Assembly: GCF_014639875.1 (NCBI RefSeq)
Contig: NZ_BMGD01000003.1
Coordinates: forward strand, 124,001 to 188,000
From: Blastomonas aquatica
GTDB lineage: Bacteria; Pseudomonadota; Alphaproteobacteria; Sphingomonadales; Sphingomonadaceae
Direction of reading: 5' to 3'
Length of the DNA: 64,000 nt
Numbering within the stretch: position 1 is the stretch's first letter; the number at the start of each line of letters is the position of its first letter. A program made the position numbers and the translations under genes. Under the pieces are notes generated by a model. That model did not search any database. It was given only the letters and a program-made list of their open reading frames with translations, and was not told the origin of the DNA. This document shows, piece after piece, positions 62,891-64,000 of this stretch.

Positions 62891-63691
62891 TCATTGCTGC
62901 CGGGTGGTGTAATCGATGCGAATGCGCACCCATTCACCGACCTTGGATACCCCGCCAACCCGCGGCGGCCTGACGCGAAATTGCCAGGCCGCCGCGATCA
63001 CGGCACGGCCGATGCCCGATCCGGTCGGCGATTCGCCCAGCTGCACGCAATCTTCGACGCGAAAATCAGACACCGTCCGGCATGCGATCAGGGCCCAGCC
63101 AGGACCCCGTGCCGTCGACAGGTAGCCTGAAAGCTCGTCAGGATAGGGCTCGCGATACCAGGCAGCGGCGTAAAGCGGCTCACCATTGGGGCCTGAGCCG
63201 CTGACCCGGTCGGTATCCCCGGGAACGCCTTTGTCGGGCGGCCCATAGACCTTGCCGGGGTTGGCCTTGGGTTTGGCAATCTGCGGCGAAGCTTTGGGCT
63301 GTGCCGGTTGCGCCGACGGCATAGGTATGATGGCGGGGGGGACTGGCGAGGGTTGGGTTGCGATGACCGGACTGGGGGTCTCGGCAGGCGGGGTCTCGGC
63401 GTCCTGCGGCTCTGGCGATTGCGCGGCATCCTGTGGCGGCGCTGGGTTGTCTTCTTCCAGAGGTTCTTCGGAGGGTTCGGGGCTGACGCCGAATACGGTC
63501 AGCTTCTCTTCTTCGCTCTTCGATCCCGGCGGTGCAATCGACAGCGACAACAGCGCCAGAATGATGAGAATTTCAGCCAGGATCGCAAATATCACGCCAC
63601 CGGTGCGCTCACCCAGCTTCGAGCGCAGCCACTGCCGAGCAAGGCCATACTGCGATGGTGTTTCAGAAGATATCCGAGTGTCTGACGTCAT
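62891..63691 (-). CDS. TonB-like energy transducer protein
   Basis: 266 residues from the ATG at 63691. A cytoplasmic N-terminus, one membrane helix (about 33-53), a long Pro/Glu/Ala-rich periplasmic stretch (60-150) and a C-terminal domain with PYPDELSGYLSTARGPG, ACRTVSDFRVEDC and VIAAAWQFRVRPPRV, which resembles TonB C-terminal domains. No exbB or exbD is adjacent. The DFRVEDC segment gives a probable Cys pair. Start chosen to exclude tRNA-adjacent sequence. Confidence 0.78.
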   Translation of the reverse strand: MTSDTRISSETPSQYGLARQWLRSKLGERTGGVIFAILAEILIILALLSLSIAPPGSKSEEEKLTVFGVSPEPSEEPLEEDNPAPPQDAAQSPEPQDAETPPAETPSPVIATQPSPVPPAIIPMPSAQPAQPKASPQIAKPKANPGKVYGPPDKGVPGDTDRVSGSGPNGEPLYAAAWYREPYPDELSGYLSTARGPGWALIACRTVSDFRVEDCVQLGESPTGSGIGRAVIAAAWQFRVRPPRVGGVSKVGEWVRIRIDYTTRQQ

Positions 63692-63766
63692 GAGGTTTGG
63701 GGAATGTCCATCAGCAGGCTTGCTCGTGTGCGGTTGCGGCCCCCCAGCCCCTGAGATTGCACCATG

Positions 63767-63842
63767 TGGTGCCGCTTGTCGGAATCGAACCAACGACCTA
63801 CCGCTTACAAGGCGGTTGCTCTACCAGCTGAGCTAAAGCGGC
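63767..63842 (-). tRNA. tRNA-Thr (TGT)
   Basis: Acceptor stem GCCGCTT pairs with AAGCGGC, discriminator A and an encoded CCA. The anticodon stem CCGCC/GGCGG type encloses TTGTAAG, anticodon TGT, reading ACA. The T arm contains GTTCGATTC. It is 76 nt and lies between the tonB-like gene and the next minus-strand gene. Confidence 0.95.
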
Positions 63843-63874
63843 GCTAATGGCGCATATGCGCGGCGTCCAATGCT

Positions 63875-64000
63875 CTATTTAACACCAAAGGTCCAGCCTT
63901 CAGTGACGCGAATGGCCTCATCGAGCGCCTGCGGGTTCCAAAAGTCGTGCCACAGCGCCTTGTCGCGCGCCGCATTGCGCAGCCACGCCGCCGTGATCAA
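63875..64000 (-). CDS. C-terminal end of an unrecognised protein
   Basis: The last 41 codons of a minus-strand gene that begins beyond the right edge, ending at TAG 63875-63877. The tail includes AAWLRNAARDKALWHDFWNP and VTEGWTFGVK. Its codon use fits the neighbourhood and no stop interrupts it, but the fragment is too short to assign a family. Confidence 0.5.
   Translation of the reverse strand: MITAAWLRNAARDKALWHDFWNPQALDEAIRVTEGWTFGVK

Overview
The window is a GC-rich, gene-dense bacterial chromosome segment. Gene content points to an alphaproteobacterium of the order Sphingomonadales: protein types such as the SDR acyl dehydrogenase, ParC and LeuA, the ccmCDEFGHI and phoR-pstSCAB-phoU-phoB layouts, an HPr-rel-A cassette, and short GAAA-loop palindromes between genes. 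The genus cannot be fixed from sequence alone. No phage, insertion sequence, CRISPR array, rRNA or replication origin was seen. Two tRNA genes are present: His(GTG) and Thr(TGT).

Layout. 1-2.2 kb (minus): 5' end of pxpA (5-oxoprolinase subunit), an Nramp-fold transporter without the metal-binding residues, and a prolyl-4-hydroxylase-like dioxygenase. 2.3-4.4 kb (plus): type II secretion gspI-gspJ-gspK. 4.5-5.7 kb: tRNA-His and a leucine-type dehydrogenase. 6.0-10.9 kb (plus): cytochrome c maturation operon ccmC-D-E-F-G-H-I. 11-15.4 kb: kup, a monooxygenase-like protein, a secreted hypothetical and a nitronate monooxygenase. 15.6-25.8 kb (minus): leuA with a leucine leader peptide and attenuator, a DUF2490 protein, a YceI protein, bioFDA, then ilvC, ilvN and ilvB with a hairpin-rich leader. 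25.8-28.6 kb: miaA, serB and an SDR.

28.8-36.4 kb (minus) is a complete phosphate regulon, phoR-pstS-pstC-pstA-pstB-phoU-phoB, with a clear three-repeat Pho box in front of pstS. 36.5-39.4 kb (plus) holds a four-gene cassette: a Tat-signal protein, a PqqD-like peptide chaperone, an HprK-related kinase A and a nucleotidyltransferase (HPr-rel-A type). It is the most attractive poorly understood system here. 39.5-44.7 kb: gph, glmU, a VapBC-type toxin-antitoxin pair, glmS and a GFA-family protein. 44.8-47.4 kb: a 22-residue membrane mini-protein and a GGDEF/EAL protein. 47.4-52.6 kb: purQ, purS, an M16 peptidase and purC on minus, plus a 49-residue small protein on plus. 52.9-57.8 kb: a DUF5063 protein, parC and a second GGDEF/EAL protein. 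57.8-64 kb: CCA-adding enzyme, CoA-type NUDIX, DUF1285, GNAT, DUF1499, thioesterase, lipoprotein SodC, a TonB-like protein, tRNA-Thr and the end of an unrecognised gene.

Two families of short palindromic (REP-like) elements are scattered through the window. In the first (about 77 bp, paired stem-loops with GAAA loops) one copy lies in frame inside the cassette nucleotidyltransferase, and another lies at or in the 5' end of gspJ and encodes a related peptide in the same frame. Branched-chain amino acid supply (leuA, ilvBNC) appears controlled by transcription attenuation, phosphate uptake by PhoBR, and amino-sugar synthesis is split by a toxin-antitoxin pair.
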